From: CAZBYL01 sp964496275
Lineage (GTDB): Bacteria > Synergistota > Synergistia > Synergistales > Synergistaceae
Reading direction: 5' to 3'
DNA: 61,482 nt
NCBI GenBank assembly: GCA_964496275.1
Contig: CAZBYL010000005.1
Span: forward strand, 1 to 61,482
Of this stretch, positions 53,920 to 61,482 are shown in pieces. The position numbers and the translations under genes are program-made. Every line of letters starts with the position of its first letter. Within the stretch, counting starts at the first letter, position 1. The notes beneath the pieces are model-generated. The model ran no database searches. It was not told the DNA's origin and saw only the letters and a program-made list of their open reading frames with translations.

Positions 53920-54569
53920 GGAAGCAATCAAAAAAATACTATTTTACAGTTGAAGGCGAAACGGAACAATGGTATCTCGAATGGCTTAAGAAAAAAATAA
54001 ACGAAACAGAGAGCGCCAAGTACAAAGTTACGTTTGACTGTCCTATTCAAAAAAATCCGCTCAAAAGAGCTAAGTCATTGGTAACAACGGGAAAAACGGA
54101 AGTATGGCATATTTCCGATTATGAAAGTAATGAGCCATATCATCGTGAAGAATTTCGCAGCACTATGGATAATATGAAGAAGGCACAGGAACTCGGAAAA
54201 CAGATAAGTTATAAATTTGGCTACAGCAACTTTACCTTTGACCTTTGGATTATATTACACAAAGCAGACTGTATGGCGTCTTTTACTGATAGAAGCCAGT
54301 ATAAATATGAAATAAATAATGCTTATGATGAAAAATTTGAAGATATGAAAGATTATAAGCACGAAAACAATTTTAAAAGATGCTTAAGAAAACTTCAATT
54401 ATCTGATGTTATAAAAGCTATATCCAGAGCAAAAATAATTATGCAAAATAATAAAAATTGTGGACAAACCTTACATCAATACAAAGGGTATAAATATTAT
54501 GAGGAAAATCCGGCGTTGGCTATCTGGGAAATAATAGAAAAGATACTTAAAGATTGTTGTTTAATATAG
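53916..54569 (+). CDS. RloB-like protein
   Basis: 217 aa, ATG overlapping the RloA stop (ATGA). The N-terminal motif YYFTVEGETEQWYLEWL matches the TOPRIM-like start of RloB (Glu-Gly-x-Thr-Glu), and WHISDYESN would supply the acidic patch. The C-terminal helices are Lys/Asn-rich. Likely the effector nuclease of the pair, activated by the ATPase on phage infection; this is by analogy with known RloAB/AbiL systems. Confidence 0.83.
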   Translation: MRKQSKKYYFTVEGETEQWYLEWLKKKINETESAKYKVTFDCPIQKNPLKRAKSLVTTGKTEVWHISDYESNEPYHREEFRSTMDNMKKAQELGKQISYKFGYSNFTFDLWIILHKADCMASFTDRSQYKYEINNAYDEKFEDMKDYKHENNFKRCLRKLQLSDVIKAISRAKIIMQNNKNCGQTLHQYKGYKYYEENPALAIWEIIEKILKDCCLI

Positions 54570-54663
54570 CTGAAATTAAATGTCACAAAGGTCAAAAAAC
54601 CTAACGTTCTGGGTTGGTTTATTGACCTTTGAGTTTTATTATATTAAGAATTTTAGCGGTATA

Positions 54664-55836
54664 TCACTGTTCTGACATTGTCCGCAGCATAAACTCGTCA
54701 AATAGGGGGACTGTGAAAGCTATGTCTCCGTGCGAGGGGCTGTATATCATTCCCTTTTTTATCAGAGACTCCCTCACTTTACTGACGTTTGTTACAGTTG
54801 TTACGAGCAGAGCGGCTACGTCTCTTACTTTGCGGTGCTCCGCGTTGAGTTTTGCCATTGCGTGCATAAACTCTTTTTCCTTGGGAGTGAGTCTGTCAAA
54901 CCTGACTCGAAAAAAACTCTGATCCAACTCTGTAAGTGATTTTATGGAAGCTTGTTCTACCAACTCTGTCGTAAATGGGGAAGATTCAGCGCAATCCCAC
55001 GTCTGATGTCCCCATGTCTGTATAAAATAGGGGTAGCCTTGGGTATGTTCATATATTGATTTTAAGGCGGTATCCTCGAAGGCCATGCCCTCTTTTTCCA
55101 CAGGGGCTGATAGTGCTCTGTCGGTATCCTCTTCTGACAATGCGCCGATTTGGGGATAATCGAAAAGACGCTCCGAGTAAGTTTTTGCCTTTCCGGCTTT
55201 TGCCAATATGGTCGGCAGACCCGCACCTATCAACACGAAAGGAAGTTGCTTTTGCTGTATTCGGTGCATTGCAACGATGATTCCGTTGAGCTCTTTAGGA
55301 GTCAACTCGTGGATTTCATCTATTATGAGGGCAATGCCGGTATTATGCTCTTGGGCCGCTTCTGCAACGGCTGTCAAAAGGTGCGGCATATCGTCCTCAA
55401 TGTCCCCGCTGTCCGCTGTCCCCAATTCGGGGCTGACTTCGATAGCCATATCGCCCACGGAAATTTTAAATGCTTTGACAAAAGCAAGAAAAACGGATAA
55501 ACCTTTCTTTAGCTTTACCCCGACAGACGATAATGTGCTCATATTAAGAAGTATCCTGCGGATTTCCTTCGCCAGCTCGATTGTGATACTCTTATCTTCC
55601 CGGGCTTCCAGCCGGATAACGAAAAAATCCTCTTTCTCCGCAAGAGATTCTATCTCGACAAGAAGAACCGTTTTTCCGACTCCGCGCAGACCGGTCAGAA
55701 TAAAACTTTTTCCCACTATTCCGTTCTTTGTCCTTGCAAGCAAGATACGTGCCTTTTCCAAAATTTCGTCACGACCGGCAAGCTCCGGCGGTAATGTCCC
55801 TATTCCCGGGACAAAGGGATTTTTTACAGGATCCAT
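54664..55836 (-). CDS. AAA ATPase with C-terminal winged helix (Orc1/Cdc6-like)
   Basis: 390 aa from ATG at 55836 with GGGGGGTG upstream. NPFVPGIGTLPPELAGRDE, Walker A LTGLRGVGKTVLLVE near residue 52, Walker B ALIIDEIHELTP near 160, sensor 1 FVLIGAGLPTI, and a C-terminal winged helix (VRDVAALLVTTVTNVSKVRE). Such stand-alone ATPases are frequent in mobile and defence-rich regions. Convergent with the RloB gene across about 95 bp. Its 5' region holds a strictly phased TTAT array. Confidence 0.85.
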   Translation of the reverse strand: MDPVKNPFVPGIGTLPPELAGRDEILEKARILLARTKNGIVGKSFILTGLRGVGKTVLLVEIESLAEKEDFFVIRLEAREDKSITIELAKEIRRILLNMSTLSSVGVKLKKGLSVFLAFVKAFKISVGDMAIEVSPELGTADSGDIEDDMPHLLTAVAEAAQEHNTGIALIIDEIHELTPKELNGIIVAMHRIQQKQLPFVLIGAGLPTILAKAGKAKTYSERLFDYPQIGALSEEDTDRALSAPVEKEGMAFEDTALKSIYEHTQGYPYFIQTWGHQTWDCAESSPFTTELVEQASIKSLTELDQSFFRVRFDRLTPKEKEFMHAMAKLNAEHRKVRDVAALLVTTVTNVSKVRESLIKKGMIYSPSHGDIAFTVPLFDEFMLRTMSEQ

Positions 55837-55859
55837 AGGATACACCCCCCAATCTCCCA

Positions 55860-55929
55860 TTATAATGATTTATGTATATTTATGTAATATTATGTAGCAT
55901 TATGTATCATTATCCTATATTATCCGGTC
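55860..55929. repeat. Seven TTAT units at exact 10-bp spacing
   Basis: Units start at 55860, 55870, 55880, 55890, 55900, 55910 and 55920. The four central ones read TTATGTA; the last two read TTATCC. They lie directly upstream of the ATPase gene and overlap its likely promoter (TATAAT on the minus strand near 55861). Helical phasing suggests a cooperative binding site or bent DNA. Confidence 0.75.
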
Positions 55930-56469
55930 GTATGTAAAGGAAATCTGTAGGGTTTGACGGCTGTGTGAGGTTGATGCTTGTGCCTTGTGGCTGCCGGTGC
56001 GTGTGGTCAGTTAGCTGTGCCGAAAGATAGGAATGTTATCTTCTTATGCAATACGTCGTGCTTGTGGAATCTACCGCCATATAAAGGCTGACAATATGTA
56101 TTGATATTTTAAAAATGTCAATATATTTAATTCGATTTTTTGTCCGTTTTTAGAGCCGATTTACGTCCGTTTTCAGGTTTTTTCAAGACTTAAAAAGTTC
56201 CTCTTTTTATATGGTGTGTGTACCCGTAAACTATTGCTATCAGTGTATTTATGTGGTGCTTAAAAAAATTTTGCTGTACCGCGCGGAGAACACACCCGTC
56301 TGTCTCGTCGATCACGGCACGGAGTGTCTGCAAAGCCGATACACCTGCTATTTTTGAGCCTTTCAAAAATGTAAGCTTTCTTGTAAAACCCCCGCGATTT
56401 GAGGTTATGTTAACATATAGAGAGCTATAAATCAATATGTTGCCTTGATATAAAATGAAGGGCGGCAGC
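55930..56469. other. 540-bp gene-poor stretch
   Basis: AT-rich; short open frames only. A minus-strand frame at 56190-56435 (81 codons) lacks a ribosome site and a recognisable motif. No RNA gene or terminator is clear. Confidence 0.45.
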
Positions 56470-56593
56470 AGAGCACCGGCATGTAAAAGTTGGACATGTG
56501 AAGGACTATTCTTGTTCTCTAATGTTTTGCAAACTGAACAGATTCAAAAAACATGGTCAAAAGAAAACTTGTAGTATGTCAAAGAATGCTTTT
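56470..56593. repeat. Repeat module A, copy 1
   Basis: About 124 bp beginning AGAGCACCGGC with TTGGACATGTG, GTTTTGCAAACTGAAC and AAACTTGTAGTATG. Copies also at 56768-56891, 60351-60475 and 60726-60850, and part at 1-125. It always sits between two palindromes. Confidence 0.85.
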
Positions 56594-56767
56594 AAAGCCT
56601 TCCCTCGGGGGAAGGTGGCGGCGGATGCTTTTCCGACGACGGATGAGGGTGCTTTTGGGTTTTGGTTTTGGGGTTTTGTGACGGAGAAGTTGCAAAACAA
56701 GGTCAAGAGCACCCTCATCCGTCTGCGGAAGTCCGTCCGCAGCCACCTTCCCCTAGGGGAAGGCTTT
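56594..56767. repeat. Palindromic element R1
   Basis: 174-bp near-complete palindrome: AAAGCCTTCCC...GGGGAAGGTGGC, GACGGATGAGGGTGC, short loop, GCACCCTCATCCGTC, GCCACCTTCCCC, GGGGAAGGCTTT. It could fold as a large cruciform. Frames inside it only mirror the repeat and are not genes. Confidence 0.9.
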
Positions 56768-56891
56768 AAGAGCACCGGCATGTAAAAATTGGACATGTGA
56801 AGGGCTATTGTTGTTCTTGAAGGTTTTGCAAATGGAACAGATTCAAAAAAACATGGTCAAAAGAAAACTTGTAGTATGGCAAAATGTTCTT
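56768..56891. repeat. Repeat module A, copy 2
   Basis: Second copy of the spacer between palindromes, with a few substitutions relative to 56470-56593. Confidence 0.85.
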
Positions 56892-57138
56892 AAAGCCTTC
56901 CCCCCGTTGTGGGGAAGGTGGCAGAGCATGCTTTTTGCTCTGACGGATGAGGGGTGCTTTTGACTTTTTGGTTTGTGGTTTTGTGACGAGAAGCTGCAAA
57001 CCAAAGTCAAGAGCACCCCTCATCCGTCTGCGGAAGAATCGTCCGCAGCCACCTTCTGGGTGTAACAACCAGCCGATTCGCACAAATCAGAAAACCGCTG
57101 ATTTGGCTCTCTGGCCGCCCACAAAGGGGGAAGGCTTT
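56892..57138. repeat. Palindromic element R2 with module C insertion
   Basis: Same palindrome as R1, but the right arm is interrupted after CCACCTTCTGGGT by a ~62-bp module C (GTAACAACCAGCCGATTCG...TCTGGCCGCCCAC). The loop is TTGGTTTGTGG...GCTGCAAACCA. Confidence 0.88.
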
Positions 57139-57235
57139 AAGAGCAACTTCTAAATGTAACAACCAGCCGATTCGCACAAATCAGAAAAACACTGATTTGG
57201 CTCTCTGGCCGCCCACAACGGGGGGAAGGCTTTAA
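57139..57235. repeat. Second module C plus partial right arm
   Basis: Another copy of module C followed by AACGGGGGGAAGGCTTTAAGAG. It starts the inverted-repeat arm that flanks the next gene. Confidence 0.82.
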
Positions 57236-57396
57236 GAGTAAAATCAACAGCACACACATCGTTTTTCAAATGCTTTCCGCTCATCTCTTGCCCTGCCCCT
57301 AACAATCGTTCAACTATTGCTCAACGCCTCTGCCCCAGCCAATCCCTTGCCACCGTTTGCCAATCGTTTGTCAACTGTTTGCCAACGCCCTGCCAT
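57156..57396. repeat. Left arm of inverted repeat flanking the Synergist-CTERM gene
   Basis: Reverse complement of 59930-60192 over most of its length, including the stretch around CAACAGCACACA...TCGTTTTTCAAATG and GCTCATCTCTTGCC. The outermost ~100 bp is nearly identical; the inner part has short GTTTGCCAATCG-type reiterations. Confidence 0.85.
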
Positions 57397-57413
57397 CGTG
57401 AGGGAAATAAAAA

Positions 57414-57440
57414 AAGAGGGCCGGATTGCTCCGGCTCTCT
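57414..57440 (-). terminator. Terminator after Synergist-CTERM protein gene
   Basis: AGAGGGCCGGA-TTGC-TCCGGCTCTCT stem followed on the minus strand by TTTTTTTA. Confidence 0.8.
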
Positions 57441-57471
57441 CTTGTGTTTTATTGCTTTGTTTGGTTAGGTG

Positions 57472-59376
57472 TTACTTCTTTCTGCGGTAGACTACGGGAA
57501 CGAGGGCAAGAAGTGCAAGTGCCGCGAAGCCCGCGTTGCAGCCTGAGCTGGAACCGCCGGAGGACGGTGTCTGTGTCTTTGTTTCGACCAACTGAGCAGG
57601 GTCTACTACTGTACCTGCATCTTTGTTGAGGTCAAAATCTCCGTTGTCTTTCACAAACATGGTCAGTCTGTAGGATTTGCCTGTCTCAATAGCAGCGTCC
57701 GCGCTCAGGAAGTCGTTGCTGGCTATGTCGGAAGCTTGGAGTGCAAACATTTTGTCGTCTGCGCTTGCCGGGGTGCCGACGAAATCGAAGAATGCTCCCT
57801 TGGTTGAAGATATAACCTTAAAGAGTTTCACGTCTCCGGCTTTCTTTGCCTTGAGGTCCTGTGCGGATACTTCAAATGTAATCGCCGCGACTTTATTATC
57901 TTCAACTGTTGCTTTTACCACGGGCAGAGGTGTAATTGTCTCGGTTACCAGAACTTCGTTCTTTGGCAGTTCTACGCTCTTGATTGCCTTTTCAACGACT
58001 TCCGGTTTTACAATAACTTTGCCTGTTTCGTTTACCGTCAGGTCGCTCTGCGCTATACCTCCGGTCGTGATAATCTCTGCGGTTTTTTCTGTTTCTTGTT
58101 TGATTGCTTCATCTTTTGAAGCTGGGGCCAAAGTCATGTCAACGGAAGCGATAACTACTTTATCCGCAGAAACAGGAACAACAACGTCTTTGATTTCGGG
58201 AGGGAGTACAGGTTCAACCGGTTTTTTTTCAGATGTTACAACATAGACATCGCCGCTCTTCATTGCAACGTAACCGGCTTTTACGTATGTTGTCGGGTCA
58301 CTGTTGTATGTTCCGCCTGTCACTGCAAAATCGCTGATGCCAGCTCTGTTCTTAAAGTACACTGTATTTGCCGAGCCTGCCACTGTACCCGAGAAACTGC
58401 CGCCGGATATATTGACAGAGACTGTCTGTGACTTGTCACCTATTGAGGTATCTTCCCATATTGCATGAGATGCGGAGGATGTGAGTTTTGCTGTACCGGA
58501 TAAATTCAGTTTCATATTTCCAGTGTAATTTTTGTTTGAAACGAAGGATATTGCGGCTCCGGTCTGTACAGAACCGTTGCTGTTGTCATTAAGACCGGCC
58601 GGTTTTTCCCCTGTAGTTGTTATAATTCCGGCAGACATGTTGAGAGTGCCTCCCTTAAACTGAATGCCGTCATAACCGTAGAATTCTCCGCCTGTAATGT
58701 TAAGAGTGCCTTCCTGTGGGTGGTATAGCGCAAGGCCGCCTTTTATGTTTCCGCCTTTAAGTACCCCGCCGGAAATGTTTATAATAGTGCCGCCATAGTC
58801 CTTTGCACCAACAGCTGTACTATTTGTTCCATTGCCTGTGATGGGATCGCTGTCAAGGTTCTGATTGGAAATAATTTCTCCCCCATTTACATTTAGAGTT
58901 GCGCCTTTTCCCCATACAGAAGTGCAGTAGTAACCTTCAGAAGAAATCTTAACACCACTGTTTACGGTGAGAGTAGATTTGACTTCAGACCTGTCAGCTG
59001 CATATACACAGTTCCCGTATACATTAATTGCTCCGTCGCCATCATGAGTTGTTGACTTAAATATTATGCCGCCAGTTGCGGGTATGCTGTTTATTATATT
59101 GAGGTTCCCTGCTTCTCTTACATCTATCTGCACACTGTTTTCCCATACCCCGGGTGTCGTATCCAATGTATGTCCGTTTAAGTCGAGTACAACGCTCTTT
59201 GTCGTTGTTACTGTTTTGCTAAGTGTAATATCTGCGGTTAGCCTGATGTTGCCACCTGCAGCGAAGTTTGCTGCAAAATCCGCCGACGTCGCAACGTCAA
59301 CTGCGAACGCCGATGATGGGGCTATTATTGCCGCCATTATGAAAACAAAAACAAGTGCGAGTAGGTGTTTTTTCAT
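57472..59376 (-). CDS. Synergist-CTERM surface protein with beta-helix-like region
   Basis: 634 aa. ATG at 59376 with AGGAGAG upstream gives a signal peptide ending AFAV. Residues ~40-380 have short repeated Gly/Asn-rich strands (LNVNGGEIIS, INISGGVLKGG, LNITGGEFYGYDGI, LNMSAGIITTTG), the pattern of a right-handed parallel beta helix. A Lys/Val/Glu-rich middle follows, then a SxGC sorting end: SSSGCNAGFAALALLALVP and RRKK. The signal implies processing and surface anchoring by the lineage's own sorting machinery. The gene is enclosed by ~240-bp inverted repeats. Confidence 0.88.
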   Translation of the reverse strand: MKKHLLALVFVFIMAAIIAPSSAFAVDVATSADFAANFAAGGNIRLTADITLSKTVTTTKSVVLDLNGHTLDTTPGVWENSVQIDVREAGNLNIINSIPATGGIIFKSTTHDGDGAINVYGNCVYAADRSEVKSTLTVNSGVKISSEGYYCTSVWGKGATLNVNGGEIISNQNLDSDPITGNGTNSTAVGAKDYGGTIINISGGVLKGGNIKGGLALYHPQEGTLNITGGEFYGYDGIQFKGGTLNMSAGIITTTGEKPAGLNDNSNGSVQTGAAISFVSNKNYTGNMKLNLSGTAKLTSSASHAIWEDTSIGDKSQTVSVNISGGSFSGTVAGSANTVYFKNRAGISDFAVTGGTYNSDPTTYVKAGYVAMKSGDVYVVTSEKKPVEPVLPPEIKDVVVPVSADKVVIASVDMTLAPASKDEAIKQETEKTAEIITTGGIAQSDLTVNETGKVIVKPEVVEKAIKSVELPKNEVLVTETITPLPVVKATVEDNKVAAITFEVSAQDLKAKKAGDVKLFKVISSTKGAFFDFVGTPASADDKMFALQASDIASNDFLSADAAIETGKSYRLTMFVKDNGDFDLNKDAGTVVDPAQLVETKTQTPSSGGSSSGCNAGFAALALLALVPVVYRRKK

Positions 59377-59871
59377 ATCTGCATCTCTCCTTTTCCATGT
59401 CACAAACCACAAGCCCAAACCCATAAACAACCGCAAGCCGTATTTCGTTGTTTTAGCTCAGCCCGCATCACTCCTTAATGTGAAATGTCACCTCGGAAAC
59501 ATGCGTATGTATGTTTGCAAAACGTGGGGCTTGTCTCCGACTGTAAATATGCGCGATATACTTTCTTGTTTTAATAAACTAATTTTCAAAATAGTTTTTT
59601 TGTACGTTACCAGATTTACATAATGCAATGATAAATATGTGTTGCCTTTATGTCAAGTAGACAGGTCATTTTGGGCATTTAAACTTGCTGTGTGTTAGTT
59701 ATAGGGGAAGATAAAATTGCGTTATATTTTGATGCTTTTCACTTTATTCTTGCAAAAAAATGGTCTAATATGAGCATAATGCTTTACGTTTAAGTTTTTA
59801 AGTTAAGTTTCAAAAGGGCAGAACGTTTTATCCGTGACTATAAAGCGGCGGTTTTTTGAGCCAATGGTCCA
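59377..59871. other. AT-rich leader region of the Synergist-CTERM gene
   Basis: About 500 bp, strongly AT-rich, without a convincing gene. It presumably carries the promoter of the minus-strand gene; several TATAAT-like and TTGCAAA-like boxes prevent a firm choice. Confidence 0.5.
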
Positions 59872-60192
59872 TAGTTGAACGATTGTTGAACAATAGTTGA
59901 ACGATTGTTGAACAATGGTTAGGGGCAGCGGCAAAGGATGGGTAGGGGCAGGGGCGGTGGCAGGGGCAGGGGCGTTGGCAAACGATTGGCAAACGATTGG
60001 CATGGGCAAGGGCGTTGAGCAATGGTTGAACAATGGTTGAACAATGGTTAGGGGCGACGGCAAGAGATGAGCGGAAACCATTTGAAAAACGATGTGTGCT
60101 GTTGATTTTGCTTATAAAGCCTTCCCCCCGTTGTGGGCGGCCAGAGAGCCAAAACAATGCTTTACGTTTTGTGCGAATCGGCTGGTTGTTAC
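59872..60192. repeat. Right arm of inverted repeat with GTTGAAC tandem units
   Basis: Starts with alternating AGTTGAACGAT / TGTTGAACAA units, continues with GGGGCAGGGGC-type G-rich reiterations and GGCAAACGATT repeats, then matches 57156-57396 in reverse orientation, ending at GTTAC (60192) in inverted module C. Not a CRISPR: units are contiguous and under 15 bp. Confidence 0.82.
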
Positions 60193-60350
60193 ACCCAGAA
60201 GGTGGCAGAGCATGCTTTTGCTCTGACGGATGAGGGGTGCTTTTGGGTTTTTGGTTTAGCGACTGTAAAAATGCAAAACAAAGGTCAAGAGCACCCTCAT
60301 CCGTCTGCGGAGGAACCGTCCGCAGCCACCTTCCCCCAAGGGAAGGCTTT
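60116..60350. repeat. Palindromic element R3 with inverted module C
   Basis: Same palindrome as R1; here module C lies in the left arm in reverse orientation (GGCGGCCAGAGAGCC...CGGCTGGTTGTTAC). Right arm ends GGGAAGGCTTT. Confidence 0.87.
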
Positions 60351-60475
60351 AGAGGCACCGGACAGTAAAAATTAGACATGTGAAGGGCTATTGTTGTTCT
60401 TGAAGGTTTTGCAAACTGAACAGATTCAAAAAACATAGTCAAAAGAAAACTTGTAGTATGTCAAAGAATGCTTTT
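60351..60475. repeat. Repeat module A, copy 3
   Basis: Near-identical to 56470-56593, with AGAGGCACCGGAC at the start. Confidence 0.85.
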
Positions 60476-60725
60476 AAAGCCTTCCCCCCGTTGTGGGGAA
60501 GGTGGCGGCGGATGCTTTTCCGACGACGGATGAGGGGTGCTTTTGATTTTTGGGGTTTGTGGTTTGGTGGCGGAGAAGCTGGAAAACCAAGGTCAAGAGC
60601 ACCCCTCATCCGTCTGCGGAAGAATCGCCCGCAGTCACCTTCTGGGTGTAACAACCAGCCGATTCGCACAAATCAGAAAAACACTGTTTTGGCTTTCTGG
60701 CCGCCCACAAAGGGGAGAAGGCTTT
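60476..60725. repeat. Palindromic element R4 with module C insertion
   Basis: Layout identical to R2 (module C in the right arm after CACCTTCTGGGTG). Confidence 0.88.
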
Positions 60726-60850
60726 GAAAGCACCGGCCTGTATAAATTGGACACGTTGGGAGTTTTTCTTGTTCTTGAATGTTTCCCAGACCGGACAAAT
60801 TCAAAAACTACAGTCAAAAGCAAACTTACCGTATATTAAACAACGCTCTT
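60726..60850. repeat. Repeat module A, copy 4
   Basis: More diverged copy; shares CACCGGCCTGTATAAATTGG with the copy at the start of the window. Confidence 0.82.
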
Positions 60851-60950
60851 AAAGCCTTCCCCCCGTTGTGGGGAAGGTGGCAGAGCATGCTTTTGCTCTG
60901 ACGGATGAGGGGTGCTTTTGACCTTTGTTCAGGTTTTATTTTCAAAATGC

Positions 60951-60956
60951 TATAAT
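60951..60956 (+). promoter_or_regulatory. Extended -10 promoter of DUF559 gene
   Basis: TGCTATAAT (extended -10) just inside the left arm; no clear -35, as is usual for this promoter type. Confidence 0.6.
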
Positions 60957-61001
60957 GATATTCGTTGTCTAAACTGACCTCTTGTAAGAGGGGGAAATTT
61001 T

Positions 61002-61382
61002 ATGAAGCTTCCAAAAGATGGCAAATTAAAAACATTTTCCAGAGAATTGAGAAGAAATCAGACAAAAGAAGAACGACACCTCTGGTACGATTTTCTAAAA
61101 GATCACAGATATCAATTCCTGCGTCAAAAAATTGTGGGGGCATATATCTTAGATTTTTTTTGCAGTTCTGTGGCTCTTGCCATTGAATTAGATGGTTCTC
61201 AACATTATGAGGGAAATGCCGAAGCTTACGATGAGGAAAGAACATTATTTTTGAATAAGCTTGGAATTGAAGTTTTAAGGTTTACTAACTACGATGTTAA
61301 TACAAATTTTTATCAGGTTTGTAACTCCATTGATAAGATTCTGGAGGAGAGAAGCAAAATATTGCAGATCAAAAAAGACTAA
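61002..61382 (+). CDS. DUF559 (Vsr-like) endonuclease-domain protein
   Basis: 126 aa, ATG preceded by GAGGGGG. The DUF559 core is present: KTFSRELRRNQTKEERHLWY, then the PD-(D/E)XK-like active site YILDFFCSSVALAIELDGSQ with Asp near residue 51 and Glu-x-Asp near 62-64. HYEG follows, then a C-terminal LGIEVLRFTNYDV strand with the family's conserved Arg-Phe. Related to very-short-patch-repair nucleases by fold. It is the only gene inside a palindromic repeat here and may be the enzyme that moves or maintains the repeat family; that link is inference. Confidence 0.85.
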   Translation: MKLPKDGKLKTFSRELRRNQTKEERHLWYDFLKDHRYQFLRQKIVGAYILDFFCSSVALAIELDGSQHYEGNAEAYDEERTLFLNKLGIEVLRFTNYDVNTNFYQVCNSIDKILEERSKILQIKKD

Positions 61383-61482
61383 AATCAAGAGCACCCCTCA
61401 TCCGTCTGCGGTAGAATCGCCCGCAGCCACCTTCTGGGTGTAACAACCAGCCGATTCGCACAAATCAGAAAAACACTGTTTT

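Larger units (their letters stand above)
60851..61482. mobile_element. Palindromic element R5 carrying a DUF559 gene
   Basis: The left arm (60851-60930: AAAGCCTTCCCCCC, GGTGGCAGAGCATGC, GACGGATGAGGGGTGC) and right arm (61385 to window end: TCAAGAGCACCCC, TCATCCGTC, GCAGCCACCTTCTGGG, module C) are those of R2/R4. The loop is replaced by a ~450-bp segment with a promoter and an endonuclease-like gene. The element runs off the window end. Confidence 0.78.

Noticed and set aside
55860..55929. CRISPR or microsatellite interpretation of the TTAT array
   Set aside because: Only TTAT(GTA) is kept, with variable third parts at strict 10-bp steps; better explained as phased binding sites.
56190..56435. 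81-codon minus-strand frame in the gene-poor stretch
   Set aside because: No ribosome site, TTG start in AT-rich sequence, no motif; possibly a fragment but not supportable.
59872..60060. CRISPR-like short repeats
   Set aside because: Units are 11 bp and contiguous without unique spacers; no cas genes in the window.
56498..60839. Numerous frames of 60-200 codons in the repeat field
   Set aside because: They are translations of the palindromes and modules, recur in copies on both strands and lack ribosome sites.

Overview
The window is a chromosomal segment of a Synergistetes bacterium (Synergistaceae; the genus cannot be fixed from the sequence alone). The best single indicator is the C-terminus of the protein at 57472-59376, which ends in a Ser/Gly-rich stretch, a GCNAGFA motif, a hydrophobic helix and RRKK. 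That is the form of the Synergist-CTERM sorting signal. The metabolic content fits an anaerobic amino-acid/peptide fermenter: peptidases, an OPT peptide transporter, a carbamoyl-amino-acid hydrolase, a Na+-pump decarboxylase, biotin genes and a cobalamin adenosyltransferase.

Layout. 1-3154: repeat arm, then a two-component-propeller/HD-GYP protein. 3343-7271: secreted hypothetical, MATE exporter, orphan PstS-like protein. 7367-10915: overlapping bioY-bioB-bioD-bioA operon with a BirA-type operator and promoter upstream. 11101-18652: PucR-type regulator, PepV-like dipeptidase, OPT transporter, M29/NicX-like protein and M20 amidohydrolase, a peptide/amino-acid catabolic block. 18711-23188: GGDEF/EAL protein, OadB/OadG-like Na+ pump subunits, two small exported proteins. 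23476-26517: four-gene cluster with histidine phosphatase, TPR protein, secreted protein and PDZ protein. 26562-28111: a DUF4143 ATPase gene bracketed by 66-bp direct repeats. 28314-36624: GH18 protein, several secreted hypotheticals, UPF0182 membrane protein. 36842-38972: YbaK-type deacylase, two toxin-antitoxin loci whose toxins are both broken, tRNA-Leu. 39151-42515: Cys-tailed protein, PduO-type adenosyltransferase, RarA, HAD hydrolase. 42572-46034: a 6S RNA candidate, then dapA-dapB-ddh behind a consensus promoter and a lysine riboswitch. 46205-52361: feoAB, BMP-family binding protein, ychF, M55 D-aminopeptidase, ROK protein. 52514-55836: RloA/RloB-type defence pair and an AAA ATPase with a 10-bp-phased TTAT array. 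56470-61482: a dense field of palindromic repeats containing the Synergist-CTERM protein and a DUF559 endonuclease-like gene.

How parts fit. Biotin made or imported by the bio operon could serve biotin-dependent Na+-pump decarboxylases, of which only the membrane subunits lie here. Lysine/DAP synthesis is controlled at RNA level by the L-box. Iron uptake has a promoter whose -10 overlaps a GATA/TATC dyad. The right-hand 9 kb is accessory: AT-rich defence genes and a repeat family in which one copy carries a Vsr-like nuclease gene in place of its loop. That last arrangement is the strongest candidate for an undescribed element/nuclease partnership.
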